Notes: generated by a model from the sequence alone, not told the origin. A stretch of DNA of 33,930 nt from Candidatus Electrothrix gigas (GCA_022766165.1 QYLO01000039.1:1-33930); one strand, 5' to 3'. Positions 18,369-27,197 are shown, numbered from the stretch's first letter. Translations and numbers: made by a program.

Positions 18369-18761
18369 TTGGATCTTCAACAGAGGGAAAATACACAGAA
18401 GACAAAGGAAGAGCTGATCAAAGAAATCGGGCAGCTCTATCAGAAATTTCCGCAGGTAAAAGAATTCTATCAGGCCAAGGCAGGCAATGTTGATGACGTT
18501 CTTGCCAACTATAAAAAAATTATTGAGAAGGAATTTATTGAAGGGAAAACAAGAGGAATGCCCAAGACCCGTTTTTCTGTGGCCCGCAAGGCATTGAACG
18601 ATTTTAAGAAGATAACCAAAGAGCCATTAAAGCAGCATAATCTCTTGGCACATTTTCGACAACGGACACGGAATATTGTTCAGAACGCCACACAGGCATG
18701 GGCATGGGGGCATTATGATTCGCTGAAAGAACGGTATGAAGATGCTTACGGCGCATTCTGA
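18369..18761 (+). CDS. Small DUF6155-like protein
   Basis: The 130-residue soluble, basic, all-helical protein has the core pattern TKEELIKEIGQLYQKFPQVK near the N-terminus and the C-terminal YDSLKERYEDAY that I associate with DUF6155. The frame is open from a TAA at 18279-18281, but the first usable start is TTG at 18369, preceded by AAGAGA 7-12 bp upstream. The family's usual N-terminal segment seems shortened. It is divergent from the solute-binding protein gene and ends 22 bp before the convergent rsmB stop. No function is known. Confidence 0.65.
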   Translation: MDLQQRENTQKTKEELIKEIGQLYQKFPQVKEFYQAKAGNVDDVLANYKKIIEKEFIEGKTRGMPKTRFSVARKALNDFKKITKEPLKQHNLLAHFRQRTRNIVQNATQAWAWGHYDSLKERYEDAYGAF

Positions 18762-18783
18762 ATACTGCTCCATTAAGCAAACA

Positions 18784-20202
18784 TCACAAAGATCTTCGCA
18801 CCAACCGAGCTGCAAAAAAGCCCTCAATCTCCTCAGTGGGCAGCGGTGCAAAAAAGCCCTGTTCATCCACCAAAGACCTAGCAGATGCAGGCAAAAAATC
18901 CCGGCAATCGGTCAAAGCAAAGGCAGGATGAGCAGCAAGAAACTGTTCCACCACCTGCTGATTTTCTTCCGGCTCAAGCGAGCAGGTGGCATAGACCAGC
19001 GCTCCGCCGGGTTTGAGCAGGACAGCCGCTGTGTGCAATAACTCAAGTTGCGTTTGCTGCAAGCTGATAAGGTCTTCCGGCTGGCGATTCCAGCGGATAT
19101 CAGGATGCTTGCGGATCACCCCGGTGCCAGAACAGGGGGCATCAATAAAAATCCCGTCAAAAAGGGTGTCTGGCGTATCTTTGGCGGCGGCAAAGGTCTG
19201 CAAGTCCTGCCGCACTGTCTCTACCTGCTTGATCTGGTTCGTAAGGCCCTGCCGTTGAAGATTTTCCTGCAAAAGGCGGAAACGCCGCTGATCCGGTTCC
19301 ACAGCAACAAGCAAGGCATCCTGCGGGAGAAGCGCAGCAAGAGTGCAGGTCTTGCCGCCTAAGCCAGCACAGCCATCCAAGTATCGCCCCTGCTCCTTGA
19401 ACGGTCCCAAAAGCTCACAGGCCAGCCGGGCCGCCTGATCCTGCACCTGAAACAGTCCCTCAGTAAAACCGGGCAAGTCGGTCACTGCTCCTTGCTGCTC
19501 ATAAAGGATAAGACTGTCCACGGCAAAACTGCCCGGCTTGAATCCAGAGATCCCCTTTGCGGCAAATCGAGCTTTCAGGATATTGAGGGTATCAAGGGTA
19601 TCAAGAGTATTCCGACCCGTGTGGAAACGGTTGAAACAGTTGACCTGAAGGCAAAGGTTAGGTTCCAGGTTGTTGACCCGACAGATTGCCTGCATCTGTT
19701 CCTTGCCAAACTGCTCTTGCCAACGGGTGGTCAACCAAGCCGGATGATTCAGCACCGGTGTTCCCTCTGGGCCTGCGTTTTCTGGCTTTGGCAGGCTTTC
19801 CCTGTTTCTGGCAATAGTACGCAAGGTGCCGTTGACAAAACTACACAGCCAGCCGGGCTGACGCATCTTTTTCAGGGCCTTGACTGTTTCGTTGACTGCT
19901 GCTGAATCCGGGATACGCTCCAGGCGGCAAATCTGGATCACGCCAATACGCAGGGCTGCCAGAGTGAGCGGCTTCATCTTGCGCAGTTTGGTTTTGGAGA
20001 AGCGACTGATAAGGCTATCAAGATATTCCTGTTCCCGCAACACGGCCATAATCAGCATAACCGCCAACTGGCGTTCTTCGTTTTTCAGGCCAGAATCATG
20101 AACAATCCTGTTGATAAACCCCTGAACCGGCTTGCCTGTGCCAGTCCACTGCACTAAGGTTTCTAGGGCCAGACTACGTGAGGTACTTCCTTTCTTTGTC
20201 AT
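18784..20202 (-). CDS. rsmB: 16S rRNA (cytosine(967)-C(5))-methyltransferase
   Basis: The 472-residue protein has an N-terminal NusB-like RNA-binding domain (about 1-140, with ALETLVQW, AVMLIMAVLREQEYLDSLI and AALRIGVIQI). An S-adenosylmethionine-dependent RsmB/NOP domain follows (about 165-472): the SAM loop is YLDGCAGLGGKT, motif IV with the conserved cysteine is DAPCSGTGVIRKHPDIRW, and the catalytic cysteine is in ATCSLEPEEN. Length and two-domain order match RsmB. It probably forms an operon with rmuC, whose stop is 10 bp upstream of its start. Confidence 0.96.
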   Translation of the reverse strand: MTKKGSTSRSLALETLVQWTGTGKPVQGFINRIVHDSGLKNEERQLAVMLIMAVLREQEYLDSLISRFSKTKLRKMKPLTLAALRIGVIQICRLERIPDSAAVNETVKALKKMRQPGWLCSFVNGTLRTIARNRESLPKPENAGPEGTPVLNHPAWLTTRWQEQFGKEQMQAICRVNNLEPNLCLQVNCFNRFHTGRNTLDTLDTLNILKARFAAKGISGFKPGSFAVDSLILYEQQGAVTDLPGFTEGLFQVQDQAARLACELLGPFKEQGRYLDGCAGLGGKTCTLAALLPQDALLVAVEPDQRRFRLLQENLQRQGLTNQIKQVETVRQDLQTFAAAKDTPDTLFDGIFIDAPCSGTGVIRKHPDIRWNRQPEDLISLQQTQLELLHTAAVLLKPGGALVYATCSLEPEENQQVVEQFLAAHPAFALTDCRDFLPASARSLVDEQGFFAPLPTEEIEGFFAARLVRRSL

Positions 20203-20211
20203 CCGTTTTTT

Positions 20212-21549
20212 TTATCCGTTCTTTTTTAAATCCTTGCTCGGTTGCACCCCAAGCTCTCGCAGGGCTTCTGCCCGATCAATAAGATTTCCCTTGCCCGTAC
20301 TCAACCGCTTTTCCGCTACTTGCCAACTCTTTTGGGCCTGATGCAGCCGATTCCCCACCTCGTCAAACGCCTCCACAAAGCCGACAAACTTATCATAGAG
20401 CTTGCCAGCCTCCTGAGCAATGACCATGCTGTTCCGGTTCTGCTCATCCATTCGCCAAATATGATGAATAGTGCGGAGAATAGCCAGCAGGGTTGAAGGT
20501 GAGGCGATCATCACCCGCCGTCGAAGGGATTGGGTAAGTAATGCTGGTTTGCTGCTCACTGCTGCCTGAAAGGCCCCTTCTACCGGGATAAAGAGAAGAA
20601 CAAAGTCCAGTGTGGTCAGTTCAGGAAGCTGCTGGTACTGCTTTTTGCTCAGACCGTTGACATGCTGTTGGATAGACTTGATATGATTGCGCAGATGCTG
20701 CTCTTGTTCCTCTTTGTTATCGGTTTGGCCCGCTGCCAGGTAGCTGTTCAGGGACATCTTGGCATCAATAATCACGGCTCTTTTTTCTGGCAGATAAACA
20801 ATCACATCCGGCTTTTTGAGCCGACCCTGTTCATCACGCAGAGCAACTTGGGTGGCAAACTCTGTTCCTGGCCGAAGCCCTGATTCCTCTAACAGCCGCT
20901 CCAGCACCATCTCACCCCATTGGCCCTGTAGCTTATTTGTCCCCTGCAAGGACTTGGTCAGCTGAGTCAGCTCAACTGCTTCCTGACTGAGCTGTTCATT
21001 TAACTCCTTGAGATGTTCAACCTGATGCAGCAGAGAGAGACGATCTCGGGATTCACGCTCATACATATCCTCCACCTTTTGCCGAAAGGTATCCAGCTGA
21101 TGCCATACTGGTGAGAGAAGGTGGTCCAACCCTCCAGCATGTTGCTCCTGAAGGACTCGGCCCTGTTCCGCCATAACCTTGCGGGAAAGATTATAAAACT
21201 CATTTTCTAACTGCTGCTTGCTTTGAATAAGAAACTGTTGGCGTTCACCAGCAATTGCCCTGGTTTCATGGAGAAACGCCTCCAGGCCGATATTATCCCG
21301 TTCAACCTCTTCTTTCTGTTGACGAAGCTGCTCCTGTTCTTGTCGCAACTTTTTTGTTTCCTGTTCAAAAAAATAGGCGTCTTCACTGCTCTGTTGCAGT
21401 TGCAGAGCAAGCAGCATGTTTTCACGTTGCAGCCGATTCGTGACCACTAAGAGCAGCGACAACATACTCAACACTGTTAGACCAATGCCAATTATCAGGG
21501 AGGGAAAGTGAAGCAACCCAATCAGGGCAAAAAAATTATCCGCAGCCAA
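20212..21549 (-). CDS. rmuC: DNA recombination protein RmuC
   Basis: The 445-residue protein has an N-terminal membrane helix (about 15-37), a long coiled coil (about 40-200) and the RmuC nuclease-like domain. The domain shows GQWGEMVLERLLEESGLRPG, then KPDVIVYLPEKRAVIIDAKM with the PD-(D/E)xK-like D...DAK core, and FIPVEGAF. RmuC limits inversions at short inverted repeats in E. coli. The start is TTG at 21549, supported by GGAGGAG 6 bp upstream; no ATG fits as well. The presence of RmuC next to inverted repeats elsewhere in the window is only a curiosity. Confidence 0.95.
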   Translation of the reverse strand: MAADNFFALIGLLHFPSLIIGIGLTVLSMLSLLLVVTNRLQRENMLLALQLQQSSEDAYFFEQETKKLRQEQEQLRQQKEEVERDNIGLEAFLHETRAIAGERQQFLIQSKQQLENEFYNLSRKVMAEQGRVLQEQHAGGLDHLLSPVWHQLDTFRQKVEDMYERESRDRLSLLHQVEHLKELNEQLSQEAVELTQLTKSLQGTNKLQGQWGEMVLERLLEESGLRPGTEFATQVALRDEQGRLKKPDVIVYLPEKRAVIIDAKMSLNSYLAAGQTDNKEEQEQHLRNHIKSIQQHVNGLSKKQYQQLPELTTLDFVLLFIPVEGAFQAAVSSKPALLTQSLRRRVMIASPSTLLAILRTIHHIWRMDEQNRNSMVIAQEAGKLYDKFVGFVEAFDEVGNRLHQAQKSWQVAEKRLSTGKGNLIDRAEALRELGVQPSKDLKKNG

Positions 21550-22273
21550 GGAACTCCTCCGTAGCCCTGTTTGTAGCCGTTGTTGATTCAGGAAGCTTTG
21601 ATTCAGAAAGCAAGGTCATGGTTTCTTGTATTAAGATATTGAGATTTGATTGAGGGACAAGCACATAATTAATAAGATAAAACTTAATAAAACTTAATAA
21701 CAAGCAGTTATCAGTACGCTTCTGGTACAGCAAAAAGCTGTTGTTAATCAGGTTAATAACCTCCGTTAGTGTATCCGTTAGTGTACGTCATGCGATGAGT
21801 AATTACCATTGCTTAAAATTTTTTGCATGCTTCATATCCTTTTCCATTATCACCCAACTCACCCAACCTGTTGTGACAGTTGCCCGAATTACTCGAATAT
21901 GACCCGAATTGTCCGCTTGCCTAGGAAAAACTCCCAATTCTATAGGAAATTCTCCCTGTGCTATGGGAACTCCTTCCCTGTTCACAAGGATATTCTCGCT
22001 ACATTATCTTTACTATTTAAAAACGATATCGTACTGAAGTGGTCAATGTTTGTTGAGTTTGCCGCATCTTTTTTCCTCTGTATGCACTACCGATTACCTC
22101 CTGATAAAATGAGGCATTCACCCTATTGTCCGGGCAATTGTTGTCTGGTAGCCTGTCCGTTACAAAATTTTATACGAAAGTATACGAAAATATTTTTTTT
22201 CATACTTTGTTCCACCATAGCAGGAAGAAATTTTAAAAAAACATGAAATAATAACCAATTTAAACAGAAAAAG
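21550..22273. other. 724-bp region with no convincing gene
   Basis: An open frame at 21809-22246 (+) and smaller frames on the other strand have no ribosome-binding site and no recognisable protein features. The region holds several short repeats: AAAACTTAAT twice near 21680, GTTAGTGTA twice near 21765-21785, and three imperfect ~20-bp units of the type CTATRGGAA...CTCCCT at about 21920-21980. No cobalamin-riboswitch core or Fur box is visible. As the upstream region of the TonB-receptor cluster, it is the natural place for that cluster's control signals. Confidence 0.6.
22171..22208 (+). promoter_or_regulatory. Candidate palindromic operator upstream of the TonB receptor
   Basis: The direct repeat TATACGAAA-G/A occurs at 22171 and 22181. 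AAAGTAT at 22177-22183 is the exact reverse complement of ATACTTT at 22202-22208, giving a spaced palindrome about 65 bp before the receptor start. The half-sites (GTATAC and TCATAC) loosely resemble spaced metal-regulator operators such as the GTATGA-N16-TCATAC site of NikR, but the spacing and one half-site deviate. The sequence is AT-rich, so chance is a real alternative. Confidence 0.25.
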
Positions 22274-24412
22274 ATGAAGAGTAATAAAAAGATTTGTTGG
22301 ATCATTCCAGTTTTTATCTGGGCAGGGAGCATACCTCACATAACTCCTGTGGTTTCGGCCTTAGCGGAAGAAAATCAGCAACAAGAGGGCAAGCACAAGA
22401 AGATAAAAGAGCTAGAGGAGATCGTTGTCTCGGCAGACAGCGGTACCCAAGGTATTCTTTTGAGTCCGACTGATACTGAAATAAAAACAGAGCAGTTTAG
22501 CAGTGTCGGTGATGTGGGTACAGTGGACGAGATACTCAAACATCGTAGCGTTGTTGACTTCCGAGCTGAATCTGACCTGGTGCCAGATGATGACAGTATC
22601 ACCTTGCGCGGCTTTAGCAATAACCGTTTTGTAACTGCTGTTGATGGCCTGACTGTTCAGAAGACCGGGGGTCGCAAGAGTTCCCATATTGTCGATTTTG
22701 CTCTTTTACCTACTTTCTTAGTCGATATTATTGAGGTTCTTCCTGGGCCTCATTCGGCCTTATACGATGCTAAGTCCATTGGCGGTGTACTCAACATGGT
22801 CACTAAGCGACCGAAAAAACGGGATACACTCAAGCCGGATATCAGTCTGTCCACAGGATTTCGCTCGTATAACACCCAGCGTCATAATCTCAGCTTAGAA
22901 GGCGCTGTTGAGAGCTTCACCTATGACTTTGCCTATCAGAAAAATTCCTCTGACGGCTACCTTCGCAACTATCAATCGGATATTGACACCGTGTTCACCC
23001 GTTTCGGTTATTTGCTGCCCGACGACGGTCTGATCACCTTGAGCGGCTCATATACCTGGGCTGATCGGACAATTCCGGTAAAGAATCCCGGAACCGCTCT
23101 GGACGGCAGTGAAGACTATGACAGCTCCTATCCAGTGTACGAAGGTGCCTCGTTTAACCCTTGGGAAAATCCCAGTTGGAATAAAGAAGCCTATTCTCTA
23201 CGGCTGCACGGAGATAAGGCAACCTCTATAGGCATGCTCTCGCTTAATGCCTATACAGGCAAGGAGGATCGAGACCGGGCCTATTATGTCAAAGAGGGAC
23301 AGGATATTGTCTGGACCCCTTGGGTGACCGAGTGGTGGCAGCAGGGTGGCAAGCTTCAGGATAAATTTATCTGGAATTCCCGTCATACCAGTATATTTGG
23401 CGCAGATATGGTACAGATGTACGACAACGGCATTGTGGCCTCTGAAAAGAGCGAGCGAATTAACAAAAAAGGCTTTTATGCTCAACACCAGTGGGCGATC
23501 CTGCCCAGCCTTGATCTGCGCCTGGGCGCACGCTATGAGGATGTCACCATCTGCGTGGAAAACGGGAGTGGGGACTTCCGGCATATTCCGGGCCTTCCTC
23601 TGGAAATTGAGCGGAACTGGGGCGAGCTGATTCCCAAGTCCTTTCTGACCTGGAAAATGGATAAAAAGACCTCACTGTCAGCCGGTATCAGTAAGATCTG
23701 GCATGCCCCGGATTACCACGGCGATTACAACCCTCAAGGAAGACCCACCGGAGTCTGGCTAGAGCCGGAACACGGCATGGGCTATGATCTGGTCTTTATG
23801 CGCCGCCTCTGGCGGGATATCGCGTTCAAGGCGAATTACTCCTTTTACAGTATTGAGAATTATATGGCCTATAACCGGACCTTTGCCAAGTACGGCAGCT
23901 CAAAGGCCGGAGCTTTGGCCTATTCTGATTATAAGATCAATCTGGAAGAGATGCAGCGGCACGGCATAGAGCTAGAACTGGACGGGCATCTCACTGATGA
24001 TCTTTCCTTTTACCTCACGTATGCTTGGCAAAATTTTGACAATCAGGGAAATGAGCCTGCTGGTGAACAGGTGCAGGACGGACAGGCTGAGAATCGCCTC
24101 ACCTTGGGATTGCGTTACGACCTCTTTGAAAAGACCACCTTGCTCCTTGACTATTATTATCAGGGAGCAGAGGTCACTGAGGTGGCCGAAGAGGTGCAAC
24201 CGGATACTTGGGTCTTTCACGAGGTGGAAAATCCTTCCTACAGCGTGTTCGACCTCGGAGTACAGCAAACCCTGCTGAAAGATGCCTATCGTATGAAGGA
24301 TGTCAAGCTGAATGTATACGTCAAGAACCTGCTTGATGAAGAATACTATGAAACCAAGGGAACGCCGTCAACGGATCGGACCTTTGGGGCCACTCTGTCC
24401 ATGCGTTTCTAG
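22274..24412 (+). CDS. TonB-dependent outer-membrane receptor (first of two)
   Basis: The 712-residue protein has a signal peptide (about 1-31, ending VSALAEE), a TonB box (ELEEIVVSA, about 46-54) and a plug domain (about 75-185). The plug has SITLRGFSNNRFVTAVDGL, then IIEVLPGPHSALYDAKSIGGVLN, the usual plug C-terminal signature. A 22-strand-type barrel ends in NLLDEEYYETKG and a terminal Phe. The start at 22274 has a weak ribosome-binding site. Receptors of this kind import siderophores, corrinoids, haem or metal chelates through TonB energy. The gene is followed 47 bp later by the exported methylase-like protein. No ligand can be deduced from the barrel. Confidence 0.95.
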   Translation: MKSNKKICWIIPVFIWAGSIPHITPVVSALAEENQQQEGKHKKIKELEEIVVSADSGTQGILLSPTDTEIKTEQFSSVGDVGTVDEILKHRSVVDFRAESDLVPDDDSITLRGFSNNRFVTAVDGLTVQKTGGRKSSHIVDFALLPTFLVDIIEVLPGPHSALYDAKSIGGVLNMVTKRPKKRDTLKPDISLSTGFRSYNTQRHNLSLEGAVESFTYDFAYQKNSSDGYLRNYQSDIDTVFTRFGYLLPDDGLITLSGSYTWADRTIPVKNPGTALDGSEDYDSSYPVYEGASFNPWENPSWNKEAYSLRLHGDKATSIGMLSLNAYTGKEDRDRAYYVKEGQDIVWTPWVTEWWQQGGKLQDKFIWNSRHTSIFGADMVQMYDNGIVASEKSERINKKGFYAQHQWAILPSLDLRLGARYEDVTICVENGSGDFRHIPGLPLEIERNWGELIPKSFLTWKMDKKTSLSAGISKIWHAPDYHGDYNPQGRPTGVWLEPEHGMGYDLVFMRRLWRDIAFKANYSFYSIENYMAYNRTFAKYGSSKAGALAYSDYKINLEEMQRHGIELELDGHLTDDLSFYLTYAWQNFDNQGNEPAGEQVQDGQAENRLTLGLRYDLFEKTTLLLDYYYQGAEVTEVAEEVQPDTWVFHEVENPSYSVFDLGVQQTLLKDAYRMKDVKLNVYVKNLLDEEYYETKGTPSTDRTFGATLSMRF

Positions 24413-24459
24413 ATCATTATACTTATTTGCTTATACACGAAAAACAGGAGAAAACAACC

Positions 24460-26160
24460 ATGCGGAAAAAAGTTCAACCAAAAAACATCAGGGGCATCGC
24501 CCTGCTGACAGCCTTGGTGTCGGCTGCTGCGTTCATTGCCTGCCTTAGCTGCAATGCGACAGCGGCGGAAGCTCAGAAGCAGGCCGGTACCTTCAAAGTC
24601 GTGGGTGTAGGCCCTGGTGACGGGGATCTGCTCACTCTCAGAGCGGTCAAGGCGATTGAGGATGCCGAGGTAGTTTTTTGCAGTGCCAAGAGGCAAGAAA
24701 AACTGTCATCAGCTATTGATTTCAACGGCAAAGAGGTCATTGATGGCTACGGTGTCCTGTTCTGGCATTATGGCAAGAAATGCAAAGAGAACGAGAAGCG
24801 ACATCCCAAGCAGCGGATGAGTTGTGAAGAATACCACAGCAAACAGGCCGAATTTGCGCAAAAGGTGCGGGAATCCGTGGCTGAGGGCAAAGACGTGGTG
24901 ATGTTAAGCAGCGGCGACCCCACCATTTACGGGCCAGATATCTGGACGCTGCGGGAACTGAGCGAGTTGGATACCGAGCTGATTCCCGGACTCAGTGCCT
25001 TTAACGCAGCCAACGCAGCCCTTAAAGCCAGTCTGGGCGAGGTGATGATCACAGCTCCTTTTATCAGTAAGGATGGAGAACAGGACAGCCTGGAGCAGCT
25101 CTCCGCTCATGAAAAGGCCACTATGGTCATCTTCATGCCCTGGGATATGAAAAAGACCTTTGCCCGGCTGGCCAAATCCTATCCAGCAAATACCCCGGCG
25201 GCAGTGGTCAGCAACGCAGGTATGGTCGGAAAGGAAAAGGCTGTACTCGGAACAGTGGGCGGTTTTGCTGCGGATTCCTCCAAGTTGGAAGGCAAGCGTT
25301 CTGTTATCTATGTGGGTAAACGTTTGGACAGGGCACAGTTCAACAAGCCCCCGAAAAAAGAAGCAGGACCAGGAAAGTATTATCTGGTGGGCATGGGACC
25401 TGGCGACCCTGATCTGGCCACAGTACGGGCCATGCAGGCTATTGAAAAAGCGGACCTTATCTTCAGCGGCGAAAGGCTGAGAAGAAAATTTGCAAAAGAG
25501 CTGGAGGGCAAGCCTGTTATCACCGGTTATCATCGTCTTTTTCCCTTTTACGGCAAGGAATGCTCTGAGGTGAAAAAGGAAGGCACATCCAGAAGAGAAC
25601 GGATGAGCTGCGAGGAATACCATCAGAAGCAGGAAGACTTTGCCGCCAAAGTACGCGAGGCGGTTGCTCAAGGAAAAACAGTGGCCATGCTCGACAGCGG
25701 CGATCCCTTGGTTTACGGCCCCTGCTCCTGGTCGCTGACCGAGCTGAATGATCTGAATACGGATGTGGTGCCCGGAGTGAGCTGTTTCAATGCGTCCAAT
25801 GCCGCCCTCAAGGCCGGCGTAACTGAAGGGAAACATTCCCATTCCGTTATTCTGGCTTCCGGATGGAGCGTAGATGAAATGGCCCGCCATCAGAGTACTA
25901 TGGTTCTGTTCACCATGCGCAATGATTTTAAGAAGTTTATTGATACTCTGAGTAAATACTATTCCCCGGATACTCCGGCTGCGGTTGTGGTCAAGGCCGG
26001 CTATGCCCAAGATGAAAAGGTGGTGCAGGGGACCTTAGGAACCATGCTTGATTTGGTGGATAAGGAAAACCTTCCTTTTGAATACATGCTCTATGTGGGA
26101 GATTTTTTAGAAACAAGCCCTGATCGTCTCCCGAGCCAGACTGTTTCTCAGTCACTGTAA
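24460..26160 (+). CDS. Exported protein with two tandem tetrapyrrole (corrin/porphyrin) methylase domains
   Basis: The protein has 566 residues from the ATG at 24460, with AGGAG 9 nt upstream. Residues 1-37 form a signal peptide (RGIALLTALVSAAAFIACLS, then TAAEA). Two homologous domains follow. Domain 1 (about 45-312) has VGVGPGDGDLLTLRAV, SSGDPTIYG and IPGLSAFNAANAALKASL. Domain 2 (about 326-550) has VGMGPGDPDLATVRAM, DSGDPLVYG and VPGVSCFNASNAALKAG. These are the SAM-binding motifs of CbiE/CobA-type tetrapyrrole methylases. Each domain also has a shared insert with HYGKKC or FYGKEC and RMSCEEYH (C108/C122/H126 and C388/C404/H408). Known members are cytosolic because they need SAM; export is therefore strange. 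It may bind rather than methylate a tetrapyrrole or metal. A lipoprotein signal (C28) is a weaker alternative. Confidence 0.9.
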   Translation: MRKKVQPKNIRGIALLTALVSAAAFIACLSCNATAAEAQKQAGTFKVVGVGPGDGDLLTLRAVKAIEDAEVVFCSAKRQEKLSSAIDFNGKEVIDGYGVLFWHYGKKCKENEKRHPKQRMSCEEYHSKQAEFAQKVRESVAEGKDVVMLSSGDPTIYGPDIWTLRELSELDTELIPGLSAFNAANAALKASLGEVMITAPFISKDGEQDSLEQLSAHEKATMVIFMPWDMKKTFARLAKSYPANTPAAVVSNAGMVGKEKAVLGTVGGFAADSSKLEGKRSVIYVGKRLDRAQFNKPPKKEAGPGKYYLVGMGPGDPDLATVRAMQAIEKADLIFSGERLRRKFAKELEGKPVITGYHRLFPFYGKECSEVKKEGTSRRERMSCEEYHQKQEDFAAKVREAVAQGKTVAMLDSGDPLVYGPCSWSLTELNDLNTDVVPGVSCFNASNAALKAGVTEGKHSHSVILASGWSVDEMARHQSTMVLFTMRNDFKKFIDTLSKYYSPDTPAAVVVKAGYAQDEKVVQGTLGTMLDLVDKENLPFEYMLYVGDFLETSPDRLPSQTVSQSL

Positions 26161-26166
26161 TCCCCA

Positions 26167-26187
26167 TCCCTCCCTGCTTGGGAGGGA
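26167..26187 (+). promoter_or_regulatory. Hairpin between methylase-like and DUF4198 genes
   Basis: TCCCTCCC at 26167-26174 pairs perfectly with GGGAGGGA at 26180-26187 around a TGCTT loop, 6 bp after the methylase stop. No T-tract follows, so it is not a standard terminator. Its 3' arm is also the only Shine-Dalgarno-like sequence for a 25-codon frame at 26197. It could act in mRNA processing or translational control. Confidence 0.55.
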
Positions 26188-26196
26188 CAACAAAGC

Positions 26197-26274
26197 ATGA
26201 AAATCGAAAAGTTGACCGGACGGACGACTCCTTGGAGTCATCGGTGCTTTTATATAAACGGAGAACCATCATGA
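26197..26274 (+). CDS. Possible 25-residue leader peptide before the DUF4198 gene
   Basis: An ATG at 26197 lies 10 nt after the GAGGG in the 3' arm of the hairpin 26167-26187. It opens a 25-codon frame (starting MKIEKLTGRT) whose TGA overlaps the ATG of the DUF4198 gene (ATGA at 26271). This arrangement would allow coupled translation controlled by the hairpin. The peptide resembles nothing I know, and a frame this short can arise by chance. Confidence 0.25.
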   Translation: MKIEKLTGRTTPWSHRCFYINGEPS

Positions 26275-27080
26275 ATCTGTTTCGTTATACGCTTATCAGT
26301 CTTTTTTCCCTGCTGCTCTGCTCATCCGCATCAGCCCATAAACTGTGGCTCAACCCGGCAAATTACTTTCCTGAACCGGGCAGCACCGTGGAAATCGGCA
26401 TCGGCTGGGGGCATAAGTATTTGGCCAGTCGGGTGCATGAGGAGCTGAAAGAGGGAATGCCGGAAAAAATACAGGCCATTGATCCTGACGGTGAAATCGT
26501 GGATCTGACCAAGGCGACAGACGATATGTACAAGCTGGAGATCAGCAAGGCAGGTGCTTATCTGATCACGGCTGACAATAAACCCGGTTTTTTCACCGTC
26601 ACCAAAGACGGCAGAAAATGGGGCAATAAAACCGAAATCACGGCGAAAAAATCCAGATGCACCAATTTTCACATCGGAGCCAAGACCGTACTGATGGCCG
26701 GTGACAGCAAAACCGGCTTTGATCGGGCAGCAGGTCAGACCGTGGAACTGGTGCCGCTCACCGATCCGGCCGCAGTCAAAAAAGGCGATGCCTTCCGGGT
26801 CAAGGTGCTGTTCAACGGTCAGCCCTTGGCTGATCTGCCGCTCAAGACTGCGTATGCGGGTTTTGATGTTGAAGAGGAGGAAGGGAGCGATCCTCATGCA
26901 AAAAAAGAAGATCGTCCCTTCCCGGCAGAAGCTGTCACTGATGCACAGGGCGAGGCGGAACTGCGGGTGGACCGACCCGGCTACTGGATGATTTCACTCT
27001 CCCATAAGCCGCCGTATCCTGATAAGGCGGTCTGTGATAAGTACATGTACAATATGACCTACACCTTTCAGGTTCAGTAG
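26271..27080 (+). CDS. Periplasmic DUF4198 (NikK-like) protein, first copy
   Basis: The 269-residue protein has a signal peptide ending SSASA, predicted cleavage after A22 and a mature N-terminus of His (HKLWLNPANYF). The DUF4198 family includes NikK, a periplasmic component of nickel ECF transporter operons, and proteins often found beside TonB receptors. Residues shared with the second copy at 32245 are the N-terminal His, GWGH-Y (about 45-50), a Cys before NFH (C128 region), a late VCDKYMYN cysteine, and the DxxGEAEL/PGYWMIS repeat of the C-terminal Ig-like half. The ATG at 26271 follows CGGAGAA. A longer frame from 26178 is open but would bury the signal peptide. Metal binding is inferred; the metal is unknown. 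Confidence 0.9.
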   Translation: MNLFRYTLISLFSLLLCSSASAHKLWLNPANYFPEPGSTVEIGIGWGHKYLASRVHEELKEGMPEKIQAIDPDGEIVDLTKATDDMYKLEISKAGAYLITADNKPGFFTVTKDGRKWGNKTEITAKKSRCTNFHIGAKTVLMAGDSKTGFDRAAGQTVELVPLTDPAAVKKGDAFRVKVLFNGQPLADLPLKTAYAGFDVEEEEGSDPHAKKEDRPFPAEAVTDAQGEAELRVDRPGYWMISLSHKPPYPDKAVCDKYMYNMTYTFQVQ

Positions 27081-27095
27081 GGTATGCAGGATTCT

Positions 27096-27123
27096 GCAGG
27101 GGCGGTTCGTGAACCGCCCCTGC
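27096..27123. terminator. Strong GC-rich palindrome, REP-like or terminator
   Basis: GCAGGGGCGGTTC at 27096-27108 pairs perfectly with GAACCGCCCCTGC at 27111-27123, leaving a minimal CGTG loop. It lies 16 bp after the DUF4198 stop. The following T run is only TTT, so it may end transcription imperfectly. This GGGGCGGTTCGTGAACCGCCCC form also resembles dispersed palindromic elements seen in many bacteria. It may separate the DUF4198 gene from the permease gene. Confidence 0.7.
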
Positions 27124-27197
27124 TTTCCCAAACCAACCATCTCCCTGTTCCCGGTCGCGCAGTACGGCGGTCCGGGAGCAGTTTTTTTTTGCACACT

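Noticed and set aside
21809..22246. 145-codon open frame upstream of the first receptor
   Set aside because: It has no ribosome-binding site, odd composition rich in Cys/His/Phe, repeats inside and overlapping frames on the other strand. It reads like non-coding sequence.
21550..22273. Cobalamin or other riboswitch before the first receptor
   Set aside because: I looked for the B12-box and conserved core and saw neither. A covariance-model scan of this stretch would settle it.
26178..26270. N-terminal extension of the first DUF4198 protein
   Set aside because: ATG 26271 has its own ribosome-binding site and begins the signal peptide; the extension runs through a hairpin.
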